From Roseomonas sp. KE0001 (GTDB lineage Bacteria; Pseudomonadota; Alphaproteobacteria; Acetobacterales; Acetobacteraceae): 64,000 bases of DNA. The stretch is taken from positions 1 through 64,000 of the forward strand of contig NZ_RCVQ01000005.1 of assembly GCF_016107285.1 (NCBI RefSeq), in the 5' to 3' direction. Within the stretch, counting starts at the first letter, position 1; the number at the start of each line of letters is the position of its first letter. The translations under genes were made by a program, and so were the position numbers. Shown here piece after piece: positions 41,941 to 49,279 of the stretch. The notes under the pieces were generated by a model. The model did not search any database and was not told where the DNA came from. It saw only the letters and a list, made by a program, of their open reading frames with translations.

Positions 41941-43400
41941 GCTCTCGCCCCGCCCGGCTGGCGCTGGCGGCCGTCCTGGCCCTGCCTGCGGCCCTGGCGA
42001 GCGCCGGGGCGCCGAAGGAGGGCGCCCCGGAGGAGGGGGAGGCGATTTTCACCCGCGGCGCGCGCCCCGGCGCCCCGGCCCCCCGCGCGACAGCCGGGGC
42101 GGGGATGAGCCTTCCGGCCACCGCCATGCCCTGTGCCGGCTGCCACGGCGCGGATGGCGGGGGCGGCCGGCTCGAGGCCGGGCTCCGGCCGCCTGCGCTC
42201 GCCTGGTCCGCCCTGTCCCGCCCGGCGCCGGGGCGCCCCGCCTATGACGAGGCGCTGCTGCTCCGCGCCATCGCCCTCGGTTTCGATTCCGGCGGCCGGG
42301 CGCTGGATCCGGCCATGCCGCGCTATGCGCTGAGCCTGGAGGACGGCCGCGCCCTGCTGGCGCATCTGCGCGCGCTGGACGCGCGGACGGTGCCGGGCGT
42401 CGAGGCGGCGGCGGTGCATCTCGGCCTGCTGCTGCCGCCCGGCCCGGGCGGGGAGGCCTTCCGCGCCGCCTTCGCCGATGCGCTCGCCGCCGCCGCCCCG
42501 GACGGGGTCTTCGGCCGCCGCATCGTCTGGCACCCCCTGCTGGCCGCCGACGCGACCGATCCGGCGGCGCGGCTCGCCGCCCTGGGGCCGGAGGGGATGC
42601 TCGCCCTGGTCTCGGCCCTGCCCGAGCCGGTGAACGCGCCCCTGCTGGCGGCGGCGGGGCGGCTGCCGGTGCTCTCGGCCCGCGCCACCCTGGCCGAGGC
42701 GCCGCAGCGCCATGCCCTGGTGCCGGGCGCCGCCGAGGAGGCCCTCGCCCTGCTGCGCCGCCTGCCGCGGCCGGAGCGCGCCGTCATCCTGCATGGCGGG
42801 GACGCGGCCGCGCAACGCCTTGCCGAGGCCATCACCGGGCGGCTGGAGGGGGCGGGCGAGGCGCCGCCCCGCCTGGCCGACGCGAGAACGAGCCCGGCCG
42901 GGCTGGACGAGGCGGAAGCCATCCTGCTCCTGCCGCCGGCCCGGTCCGGCGCGGCCTTCCTGGCCGCCCTTGGCGGCATTGGCCAATCCCTGGACCAGCC
43001 CCTGCTGGCGCCCGGCTCCCTCGGCATCACGGCATTGCGGACCGCCGCCGCGGCCGCCGGCCGCCCCGTCCTGGCCGCCTTCGCCGTTCCGCTCGAGGGG
43101 GGCGCCGGCGCCCCGGCGGAACGCTACGCCACCAGCCCGGCGGCGCGGGCGGGGCTGGCCGGCCGCCTGGGCCACGCCGCCGCCGAGGTGATGGTCGAGG
43201 CCCTGCGGCGCAGCGGCCAGCGCCTGACCCGCGAGGGGCTGGCGGCGGTGCTGGAGGCGCCGGAGGGCTTCGAGCCGGGCGCCCTGCCGCGGCTGCGCCT
43301 GGCCGGCCCCGGCCAGCCCGGAAGCCTGGCGCGGCAGCCGCTGCTGCTGCTGATCGACGGCGAGGGCGGCGCCCGGCGCCCGCCCGGAACCGGCGAATGA
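41928..43400 (+). CDS. Cytochrome c fused to a periplasmic-binding-protein-like domain
   Basis: A 490-residue protein with a signal peptide (ALAAVLALPAALASA). The cytochrome c domain has heme motif CAGCH (Cys69, Cys72, His73) and likely axial Met130 in AMPRY. From about residue 155 to the end there is a Leu/Ile/Val-binding-protein-like (type 1 periplasmic binding) fold (PDGVFGRRIVWHPLLAAD; VEALRRSGQRLTREGLAAVLEA). The fusion suggests ligand-coupled electron transfer beside the copper oxidase, but this is inference. It overlaps the SCO gene by 13 bp and is followed 13 bp later by gspG. Confidence 0.8.
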   Translation: MFRLSSRPARLALAAVLALPAALASAGAPKEGAPEEGEAIFTRGARPGAPAPRATAGAGMSLPATAMPCAGCHGADGGGGRLEAGLRPPALAWSALSRPAPGRPAYDEALLLRAIALGFDSGGRALDPAMPRYALSLEDGRALLAHLRALDARTVPGVEAAAVHLGLLLPPGPGGEAFRAAFADALAAAAPDGVFGRRIVWHPLLAADATDPAARLAALGPEGMLALVSALPEPVNAPLLAAAGRLPVLSARATLAEAPQRHALVPGAAEEALALLRRLPRPERAVILHGGDAAAQRLAEAITGRLEGAGEAPPRLADARTSPAGLDEAEAILLLPPARSGAAFLAALGGIGQSLDQPLLAPGSLGITALRTAAAAAGRPVLAAFAVPLEGGAGAPAERYATSPAARAGLAGRLGHAAAEVMVEALRRSGQRLTREGLAAVLEAPEGFEPGALPRLRLAGPGQPGSLARQPLLLLIDGEGGARRPPGTGE

Positions 43401-43413
43401 AGGACGCCCTGCC

Positions 43414-43887
43414 ATGACCCCGTCCCCCCTTCCGATCCCCGCGCGCCGCCGGCGGGTCGTTCCCGCGCGCCTCCGGCGGGCCGCCCGGCCCGGCTTCACC
43501 CTGGTCGAGCTGCTGGTGGTGCTGGTCATCCTGGGCCTGCTGGCGTCGATCGCCGCCCCGCAGGCGATGCGCTACCTGGGCGGCGCCCGGCACGACGCGG
43601 CGCGGTTGCAGCTCCAGGGCCTGTCCACGGCGGTGGACCTGTTCCGCCTCGACACCGGCCGCTACCCCAGCCGGGAGGAGGGGCTGGCAGCGCTGGTGCA
43701 GGCGCCCTCCGGCTCGGAGCGATGGAACGGACCCTATGTCCGCAAGGCGGAGCACCTGATGGACCCCTGGGGCCGCCCCTACCGCTATCGCGCCCCTGGC
43801 GAGCACGGGGCCTACGATCTCTTCACCCTGGGCGCCGACGACCGCGCCGGCGGCCAGGGCGAGGATCGCGACGTGACGAGCTGGTAG
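43414..43887 (+). CDS. gspG: Type II secretion major pseudopilin GspG
   Basis: A 157-residue protein with a long basic leader and the prepilin site RPG/FTLVELLVVLVILGLLA (cleavage after Gly27, Glu at +5). The globular part has the GspG signature GRYPSREEGLAALV and the DPWGRPYRYR ... DLFTLGADD region that binds calcium in this family. It forms the main shaft of the pseudopilus. It opens the plus-strand secretion genes within the oxidase operon. Confidence 0.94.
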   Translation: MTPSPLPIPARRRRVVPARLRRAARPGFTLVELLVVLVILGLLASIAAPQAMRYLGGARHDAARLQLQGLSTAVDLFRLDTGRYPSREEGLAALVQAPSGSERWNGPYVRKAEHLMDPWGRPYRYRAPGEHGAYDLFTLGADDRAGGQGEDRDVTSW

Positions 43888-43895
43888 GGCGCGCC

Positions 43896-44342
43896 ATGCC
43901 CCGCCCCGCCCCCGCCGCGCCCGGCTTCACCCTGGTGGAGACGATGGTGGTGCTGCTGATCCTGGGCCTGGCGGCCAGCGCCGTGCCGCGCCTGTGGGGC
44001 GCCGGGCAGGGCGCGCTGCTGCGCGACACCGCCCGGCAGGCGGCGGCGCTGCTGCGCGAGGCACGCGCCGAGGCGCGGCGGAGCGGGCGCGAGACCCTGG
44101 TGGTCTTCGACACGGCGCGCGGCAGCCTCCAGCGTCCGGGCGCCGCCGCCCTCGGCGTCACGCCCGGCCTGGCCCTGGCGGTCGAGGCCCCGCTGGCGGA
44201 GGCCGGGGAGGCGGGGCGCCTCGCCATCCGCTTCGATGCCGAGGGCGGCTCGACCGGCGGCCGCGTCCGGCTGTCGCGCGGTGGCATGACGGCCGCGGTG
44301 GAGGTCGACTGGATGACCGGCCATGTCCGCCTCTTCGAGTGA
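43896..44342 (+). CDS. gspH: Type II secretion minor pseudopilin GspH
   Basis: A 148-residue pseudopilin with leader site APG/FTLVETMVVLLILGLAAS (cleavage after Gly10, Glu +5), then REARAEARRSGRETLVVFD as in GspH. The frame is open further upstream inside gspG, but ATG 43896 puts the leader at the right length. Gap of 8 bp after gspG and a 20-bp overlap with gspI. Confidence 0.88.
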   Translation: MPRPAPAAPGFTLVETMVVLLILGLAASAVPRLWGAGQGALLRDTARQAAALLREARAEARRSGRETLVVFDTARGSLQRPGAAALGVTPGLALAVEAPLAEAGEAGRLAIRFDAEGGSTGGRVRLSRGGMTAAVEVDWMTGHVRLFE

Positions 44343-44709
44343 CGCGCCGCGCCGGCGGCGGACGGCGCCCGGCTTCACGCTGGTGGAGGCCCTGGTGGCG
44401 CTGGCGGTGATCGGCGGCGTGCTCGCCGCCCTTTTGCCGGCCCTGGCGGCCACGCTGCGCGCCAAGGCGGGGCGCGAGGCGGATCTCGCCGCGCTGGCCC
44501 TGGCGCAGTCGCTGCTGGAGGCCCATGCCCCGCCCGGCGCCGCCCGGCCCGGCCATCTGGAGGGGCGCGCGCCGGAGGGGCCCTGGCGTGTCGAGACAGG
44601 GCCGGGCGAGGCCGGCGCGCCCGGGCTGGCGCTCCATCCGGTGCGCGTCACGGTGGGGGCGGTGGTGCTGGAGACGCTGCGCCCGGGCCCGGCCGGGGGG
44701 GCGCCATGA
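44323..44709 (+). CDS. gspI: Type II secretion minor pseudopilin GspI
   Basis: A 128-residue pseudopilin (family length about 120-130) with site APG/FTLVEALVALAVIGGVLAALLP, cleaved after Gly17. The ALAQSLLEAH segment just after the helix is typical of GspI. With GspJ and GspK it forms the pseudopilus tip. It overlaps gspJ by 4 bp. Confidence 0.88.
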   Translation: MSASSSDAPRRRRTAPGFTLVEALVALAVIGGVLAALLPALAATLRAKAGREADLAALALAQSLLEAHAPPGAARPGHLEGRAPEGPWRVETGPGEAGAPGLALHPVRVTVGAVVLETLRPGPAGGAP

Positions 44710-45329
44710 TCCGGCGCTCCGCTCCCGGCCTGACGCTGGTCGAGACGCTGGTCGGGCTGGTGCTGCTCGGGCTGGTGATGAGCCTGGCGCTGAGCGCCCT
44801 CGGGCTGGTCGGGCGGGCCGGGCGGGTGGCGGCGGCGGACCGGACCGAGCTTGGGCTGGTGCAGGATCTGCTGCGGCTGCGGCTGCTGGCCGCCCTGCCC
44901 ATCCCGGAAGAGGGCCGGAGCGGCGGCGCCGCGGCGCTGATCTTCGAGGGGCGTCCGGAGGCCCTGGCCTTCGTCGCCGAACTGCCGCCGCGTTTCGGCC
45001 TGGGCGGTCCGGCGCTGCTCGGCCTGCGGCACGAGCAGGGCGCCCTGCTGCTCTCCTGGCGCGCCCTGCCGGGTGGCGAGGCGGGGAAGGGGGGGCCGGA
45101 AGGCCGTTCCGGGCGGCGCCTGCTCGAAGGCGTCGAAGCGCTCCGCCTGCGCTACTTCGGCGCGCCCCGTCCGGGCGAGGCGGCGCTCTGGCGGGATACG
45201 TGGTCGGAGGCGGCCGTGCTGCCGATGGCGATCGAGCTGAACCTCGACTTCGCCGCGGAGGATGCGCGCCGCTGGACGCCGCTGGTGGTGGCGCCGCGGC
45301 TGGCGCACAGACGGGAGGCCGGGGGATGA
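44706..45329 (+). CDS. gspJ: Type II secretion minor pseudopilin GspJ
   Basis: A 207-residue pseudopilin with site APG/LTLVETLVGLVLLGLVM (cleavage after Gly8, Glu +5). The body has the GspJ-type LLEGVEALRLRYFG and the final AIELNLDF strand. Overlaps of 4 bp on both sides. Confidence 0.88.
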   Translation: MIRRSAPGLTLVETLVGLVLLGLVMSLALSALGLVGRAGRVAAADRTELGLVQDLLRLRLLAALPIPEEGRSGGAAALIFEGRPEALAFVAELPPRFGLGGPALLGLRHEQGALLLSWRALPGGEAGKGGPEGRSGRRLLEGVEALRLRYFGAPRPGEAALWRDTWSEAAVLPMAIELNLDFAAEDARRWTPLVVAPRLAHRREAGG

Positions 45330-46423
45330 GCCTGCGCGAGACGGTGGGGCGGGCGCGGCGGGGGGCGGAGGCCTTCCTGCGCTGGTGGGGCGCCGAGCTG
45401 CGGGACATGCTGCCCCCGCGATGGCGCGGCCGCCGGCGACGCCTGGTGGTGGACCTGCGGGGCGCCGCGCCCGGGCTGGCCCGCCTGCAGGGCGGGCGCG
45501 TGCAGCCGATGGGGCCCCTGGCCGGCCGCGCCCCCGCCGCGCTGGGGCGGGCACGCCGGCTGATCCTGCTGGTGCCGCCGGCCTGGGTCCTGCGCCGGGT
45601 GCTGACCTTGCCGGCGGCCGCCGAGGCCCGCCTGGGCGAGGTGCTGGACTTCGAGATCGAGCAGCACGTCCCCTTCGCCGCCGCCGAGGTGCTTTGGGAT
45701 GCGCGGGTGCTGCGCCGCCTGGCCGAGGCGCAGCGGATCGAGGTGGAGGTGGCGGTGTTGCCGCGGGCCGCCATCGCGGAGGCCGCGCGGGCCGCGCGGG
45801 GGCGGGCTGCCCATGCCGTGCTGGAGGCCCGCGGCGATCCGGCCGCGCCCTGGCCGGCCATCCCGCTGGACGGGCTCGCGCCGCCCGCCCGGCGCTGGCG
45901 CGGGCCGCTCGAGGCGGGACTCGCCGCCGCCGTGCCGTTGCTGGCGCTGTATCTGGGTCTCGCCGCCCTGTGGGCGGGCGAGGAGCGCGTCCTGGCGGCG
46001 GAGGCGGAGGCGGCGGCGGCCCGGCGCGGCGCCGAGCGCATCCTGGCCCTGGAGGCCGGGAACCAGGCCCTGCGCGAGCGCCTGTCGGCGGCGGCGGCCC
46101 TGCGCGGCGGGCGGCCGGCGGCGGTCGCCGTGCTGGAGCAGGTGGCGGCCCTGCTGCCGGACGATGCCTGGCTGACCGAGTTCCGGCTGGCCGGCGACCA
46201 GCTGCTGCTGACCGGCTTCGCCGCCCGCTCCGACGCCCTGCTCGGGCAGCTCGACGCGGCGCCCGGCTTCCGCAACCCGCGCTTCGCCGCGCCAGTGACG
46301 CGCGGGCCGCGCGACCCGGCGGACCGTTTCCAGGTGGCGCTGACGCTCGTCGCGCCGGAGCGGGCCGTGGCCGCCGAGGCCCCGCTCACCGGGCCGGCGC
46401 GGCTGGCGGAGAGCCGGCCATGA
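45326..46423 (+). CDS. gspL: Type II secretion protein GspL (PilN-like fusion)
   Basis: A 365-residue bitopic protein. The cytoplasmic half is a shortened actin-like fold (LILLVPPAWVLRRVLTLP, EVLDFEIEQHVPF), one membrane helix lies near residue 200 (AAVPLLALYLGLAALWAG), then an Ala-rich coiled coil and a small ferredoxin-like periplasmic domain. GspL links the ATPase GspE to GspM. ATG 45326 overlaps the gspJ stop; the longer open frame upstream is antiphase to gspI/J. Confidence 0.87.
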   Translation: MSLRETVGRARRGAEAFLRWWGAELRDMLPPRWRGRRRRLVVDLRGAAPGLARLQGGRVQPMGPLAGRAPAALGRARRLILLVPPAWVLRRVLTLPAAAEARLGEVLDFEIEQHVPFAAAEVLWDARVLRRLAEAQRIEVEVAVLPRAAIAEAARAARGRAAHAVLEARGDPAAPWPAIPLDGLAPPARRWRGPLEAGLAAAVPLLALYLGLAALWAGEERVLAAEAEAAAARRGAERILALEAGNQALRERLSAAAALRGGRPAAVAVLEQVAALLPDDAWLTEFRLAGDQLLLTGFAARSDALLGQLDAAPGFRNPRFAAPVTRGPRDPADRFQVALTLVAPERAVAAEAPLTGPARLAESRP

Positions 46424-46974
46424 CCGGGCTCTCCCCGACCGTGCGCCGGATGGTCGCGCTCGCCCTGCTGGCCGTGCCGCCGCTGCTGCTCTGGAGTCTC
46501 CTCCTGGCGCCCTGGCTGGAGGCGCGGGCGAGGCAGGCGGCCCGGCTGGAGGCGGCCGAGACGATCCGGGCCCGCGGCCTGGCCCTGCTGGCGCGCGAGC
46601 CGGCGCTGCGCGCCGAGAACATGGCGCTGCGCCAGGCGCTGTCGGGCGTGGCCGACCTTCCGGCGGCGGGCAGCCATGCCCTGGCCGGCGCCGAATGGCA
46701 GCGGCGGCTGCGCGAGGCGGCGCGACGGCACCGCGCCGCGGTGCACAGCCTGGAGACGTTGCCGGAGGAGCGGACGGGCGATGGGATGATCGGGCTGCGG
46801 GGCCGCCTGCAGGCGGATGCGGAGGGTCTGCGCGACCTGCTCGCGGAGCTGGAGGGCGGCCGCGCGCCGCTGCAGGTGCGGGGCCTGACCCTGGCGATGG
46901 GCACGGCCGGCCGCCGCCTGCTGGAGATCCAGTTCGAGCTGCGCGGCCCCTGGGCCGGGGAGGCGCGGCGATGA
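46420..46974 (+). CDS. gspM: Type II secretion protein GspM
   Basis: A 184-residue protein with an N-terminal membrane helix (MVALALLAVPPLLLWSLLLAPWL), an Ala/Arg/Glu-rich coiled coil and a periplasmic ferredoxin-like fold (LLAELEGGRAPLQVRGLTL). This matches GspM (GspM_II type), the partner of GspL. Overlaps of 4 bp on both sides. Confidence 0.83.
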   Translation: MTGLSPTVRRMVALALLAVPPLLLWSLLLAPWLEARARQAARLEAAETIRARGLALLAREPALRAENMALRQALSGVADLPAAGSHALAGAEWQRRLREAARRHRAAVHSLETLPEERTGDGMIGLRGRLQADAEGLRDLLAELEGGRAPLQVRGLTLAMGTAGRRLLEIQFELRGPWAGEARR

Positions 46975-47444
46975 GCATCCGCCTGCTCCTGCCGCTGCTG
47001 GCGCTGGGCGGCCTCGCCTGGCTGGGCCTCGCCGAGAGGGGGGAGGATGGCCCGCCGCCGGCGCCCGTCCTTCCCGCGGGCGCGGTCCCCGTCATCCCCG
47101 CCCTGCCGCCGCCGCCGGCGGGCCCCTGGGCGGAGCAGGTGGAGCGGCCGCTCTTCGTCCCGGGTCGCCGCCCGCCGGAGGTGGCGGCACCGGTCGCCGA
47201 GGCCAGCGAGCCGGAGCCGGAGGCGCCCGCCGCCGCGCTCGGCGTGGTGCTGCGCGAGGGGCGGGCCCTGGCCCTGCTGCGCCTCGCCGATGGCCGCAGC
47301 CTGCGCGTCGCGGTGGGCGAAGCACCGGATGGCTGGGAGGTCGTCCGCATCACCGGGGAGGAGGTCGAGCTGCGGCGCGGCGCGCGCAGCCTGACGCTGG
47401 GCGCGCGGTTGAGTGGCGCCGAGGGCCTGCGGCGGGTGGACTGA
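46971..47444 (+). CDS. GspC-like type II secretion protein without PDZ domain
   Basis: A 157-residue protein with an N-terminal membrane anchor (LLLPLLALGGLAWLGLAE), a Pro-rich linker, and one homology-region-like beta domain (ALGVVLREGRALALLRLADGRSLRV). In GspC this domain contacts the secretin. Classical GspC is about 270 residues with a C-terminal PDZ or coiled-coil; that part is missing here, so the gene could also be called a GspN/PilP-like component. It is the last gene of the 33637-47444 operon. Confidence 0.72.
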   Translation: MSIRLLLPLLALGGLAWLGLAERGEDGPPPAPVLPAGAVPVIPALPPPPAGPWAEQVERPLFVPGRRPPEVAAPVAEASEPEPEAPAAALGVVLREGRALALLRLADGRSLRVAVGEAPDGWEVVRITGEEVELRRGARSLTLGARLSGAEGLRRVD

Positions 47445-47453
47445 GGCGCTCAG
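47441..47453. other. Short hairpin at convergent stop codons
   Basis: CTGAG-GCG-CTCAG contains the TGA of gspC and the TGA (read on minus) of the epimerase gene, which are only 5 bp apart. Too short to be a convincing terminator alone. Confidence 0.25.
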
Positions 47454-48460
47454 GCCGCGTCCAGCATCGCCCCGCCATGGCGCCGCCACCAGGCTTCCAG
47501 GTGCCGGGCGGACTCCCGCAGTCCGTGCCGGGCCTGCCAGCCGAACTCCTCGCGCAGGCGGGCGGGGTCGAGCGGCGCACGGTCGGAGACGGCGTAGAGG
47601 TCGATATTCGGCGCCTCGCCGGGGGCCGCCAGGCGGCAGGCGAAGCCCTGGCCGCGCAACCGCGCCACGGCCTCACCCCATTCGAGCAGCGACCAGCGGC
47701 CGGGGAAGGTGAGGTTGTAGAGGCTGTGCCGCGCCGTGCCCGCTTCCAGCAGGTGGCAGACGGCCCTCGCCGCATCCGGCGCGTAGAGCCAGTCGCGCAG
47801 GCCCGCGCGCGGCAGCAGCGCCGCCTCGCCGCGCGCCGCGGCCCGCAGGATCTGGTAGGGGGGGCTCATCGTGTCGCGCAGGCCCGTGGCATATTCCCAG
47901 GGACCGAAGACGGTGCTCAGGCGCAGGCTGAGGAAATCGAGGTCCCAGAGCTCCGCCAGCCGCTCGCCCGCCCATTCGCTGGCCAGTTTGGTGATGCCGT
48001 AGATGCGTTGCGGGCGCGCCGGGTCCGTCTCGCTCAGGACCGCCCGTTCCGGCGCGGCGCCATAGGCGGCGGCGGAGCTGAGATGGATGACGCGGCGCAG
48101 GCCGGCCGCCCGGGCGGCGCGCAGGATGCCCGGCATGGCGCCAAGATTGACCGCCAGGAGGGATTCCGGGTCGCGGGCCTCGCGGGCCGGGCCGGGGGTG
48201 ATCGCCGCCCCCGCCACCAGCGCATCGGCCCCGGGCGGGAGCATGGCCCGCAGGAGCGCCGGCTCGGTCACATCGGCGATCGCCGTCTCGAGGCGGCCCG
48301 GCAGGGCGCGGAAGGCCAGGCTGGCGGCGGCGGGGAGGGGTGCGCGGTCGATACAGAGGACGTCATGGCCCCGCCGCAGCAGGGCCTCGGCGATATTGAG
48401 GCCGACGAAGCCGCTGCCACCGAGGATGACGACGTGGAGGCCGGGGCGACGGGCGGGCAT
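47450..48460 (-). CDS. NAD(P)-dependent epimerase/dehydratase (extended SDR)
   Basis: A 336-residue protein with the nucleotide-binding GGSGFVG near the start, the catalytic pair SSAAAYG and YGITK (YxxxK), and a C-terminal sugar-nucleotide-epimerase-like region. Relatives interconvert or dehydrate nucleotide sugars. ATG 48460 is chosen since the Rossmann strand (LHVVILGGSGFVG) begins just after it; the longer frame adds a low-complexity stretch. It is convergent with the gsp operon and unlikely to be part of it. Confidence 0.87.
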   Translation of the reverse strand: MPARRPGLHVVILGGSGFVGLNIAEALLRRGHDVLCIDRAPLPAAASLAFRALPGRLETAIADVTEPALLRAMLPPGADALVAGAAITPGPAREARDPESLLAVNLGAMPGILRAARAAGLRRVIHLSSAAAYGAAPERAVLSETDPARPQRIYGITKLASEWAGERLAELWDLDFLSLRLSTVFGPWEYATGLRDTMSPPYQILRAAARGEAALLPRAGLRDWLYAPDAARAVCHLLEAGTARHSLYNLTFPGRWSLLEWGEAVARLRGQGFACRLAAPGEAPNIDLYAVSDRAPLDPARLREEFGWQARHGLRESARHLEAWWRRHGGAMLDAA

Positions 48461-48570
48461 GCTGTCGGATATCCGGTGAGCCCCCGGTGCGCGATGCGCC
48501 GGCGCGGCGCGGGAATGATGCGCGCCGGGGAGGGCGGGGGCAACCATGGCGAGGAGCGGGCTCGCCCCCT

Positions 48571-49206
48571 TCAGCCGGCGCCGAGCAGCCGGCGCAACTT
48601 GCGCACCGCGCTCTCCGGGGTGGTCAGCACCGGCCGGCCGGTGATCTCGGCCACCCGGGGCGCGGCCGAGGCCAGGCTGAACTGGGCCAGGGCGATGACA
48701 TCGCAGCCGGCGAGATCGCGGGCCGCCTCGCCGGCCAGCCGGTCGTGCTCCGCCGCGTCGCCCCGGTCCAGCGCCGCCAGGGCGCCCTCCGCCAGGCGTG
48801 GCCGCAGGGCGAGGCCGGCGGGGAACTCCGGCGGCATGGAGGCGAGGGTCGGGGCGAAGCTGGCCAGGAGCCCGATGCGCCCGCCGGCGGCGGCGGCCTC
48901 CTCGATCATCGCCTCGTTCGGCTTCAGCACGGGAATTCGGGGAAACTCCCGCTGCACCGCCTCGATGCAGGGGCCGAAGGCCGAGCAGGTGAAGAGGATG
49001 CCGTCGGCGCCGGTGCCGAGCGCATAGCGGGCGAGGGCGAGAAAGCGGCCGGTCATGGCGGGCGTCAGGGTGCCGTCGCGGGCCAGATCAGCGGAGAGGC
49101 TGTCGTCGAGCAGGTTCATCAGCCCCGCCTCCGGCCAGAGCCGCGCGAAGGCGGCCTCGATCGGCGGCGGCGAATGGCGCAGGGCGTGGATCAGGGCGAT
49201 GCGCAT
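48571..49206 (-). CDS. Asp/Glu/hydantoin racemase-superfamily protein with only one catalytic Cys
   Basis: A 211-residue protein of the racemase/arylmalonate-decarboxylase superfamily. The first catalytic Cys is present (Cys74 in LFTCSAFGP). At the second site, where two-base racemases have a Cys, this protein reads ALAQFSLA (residues 172-179). The enzyme may therefore act as a one-base lyase/isomerase or decarboxylase rather than a true racemase. ATG 49206 has GAGGAG upstream. It is divergent from the RpiR regulator and shares a palindromic control site with it. Confidence 0.78.
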   Translation of the reverse strand: MRIALIHALRHSPPPIEAAFARLWPEAGLMNLLDDSLSADLARDGTLTPAMTGRFLALARYALGTGADGILFTCSAFGPCIEAVQREFPRIPVLKPNEAMIEEAAAAGGRIGLLASFAPTLASMPPEFPAGLALRPRLAEGALAALDRGDAAEHDRLAGEAARDLAGCDVIALAQFSLASAAPRVAEITGRPVLTTPESAVRKLRRLLGAG

Positions 49207-49234
49207 CGGGGGGTCTCCTCGGCGTCGGCGTTCG

Positions 49235-49279
49235 GAAACGGATGTTGCATTCACCATGGAGTAATGCAACAGATGTTTC
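49235..49279. promoter_or_regulatory. Long palindromic operator between racemase-family gene and rpiR-type regulator
   Basis: The inner arms TGTTGCATT (49243-49251) and AATGCAACA (49263-49271) are perfect, separated by 11 bp. Outer arms GAAAC (49235-49239) and GTTTC (49275-49279) share the same centre (49257). The two half-sites are 17 bp each with three mismatches. The site ends directly at the ATG of the regulator (49280), so binding there would block both divergent genes. This is the expected kind of site for the RpiR protein encoded next to it. Confidence 0.75.
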
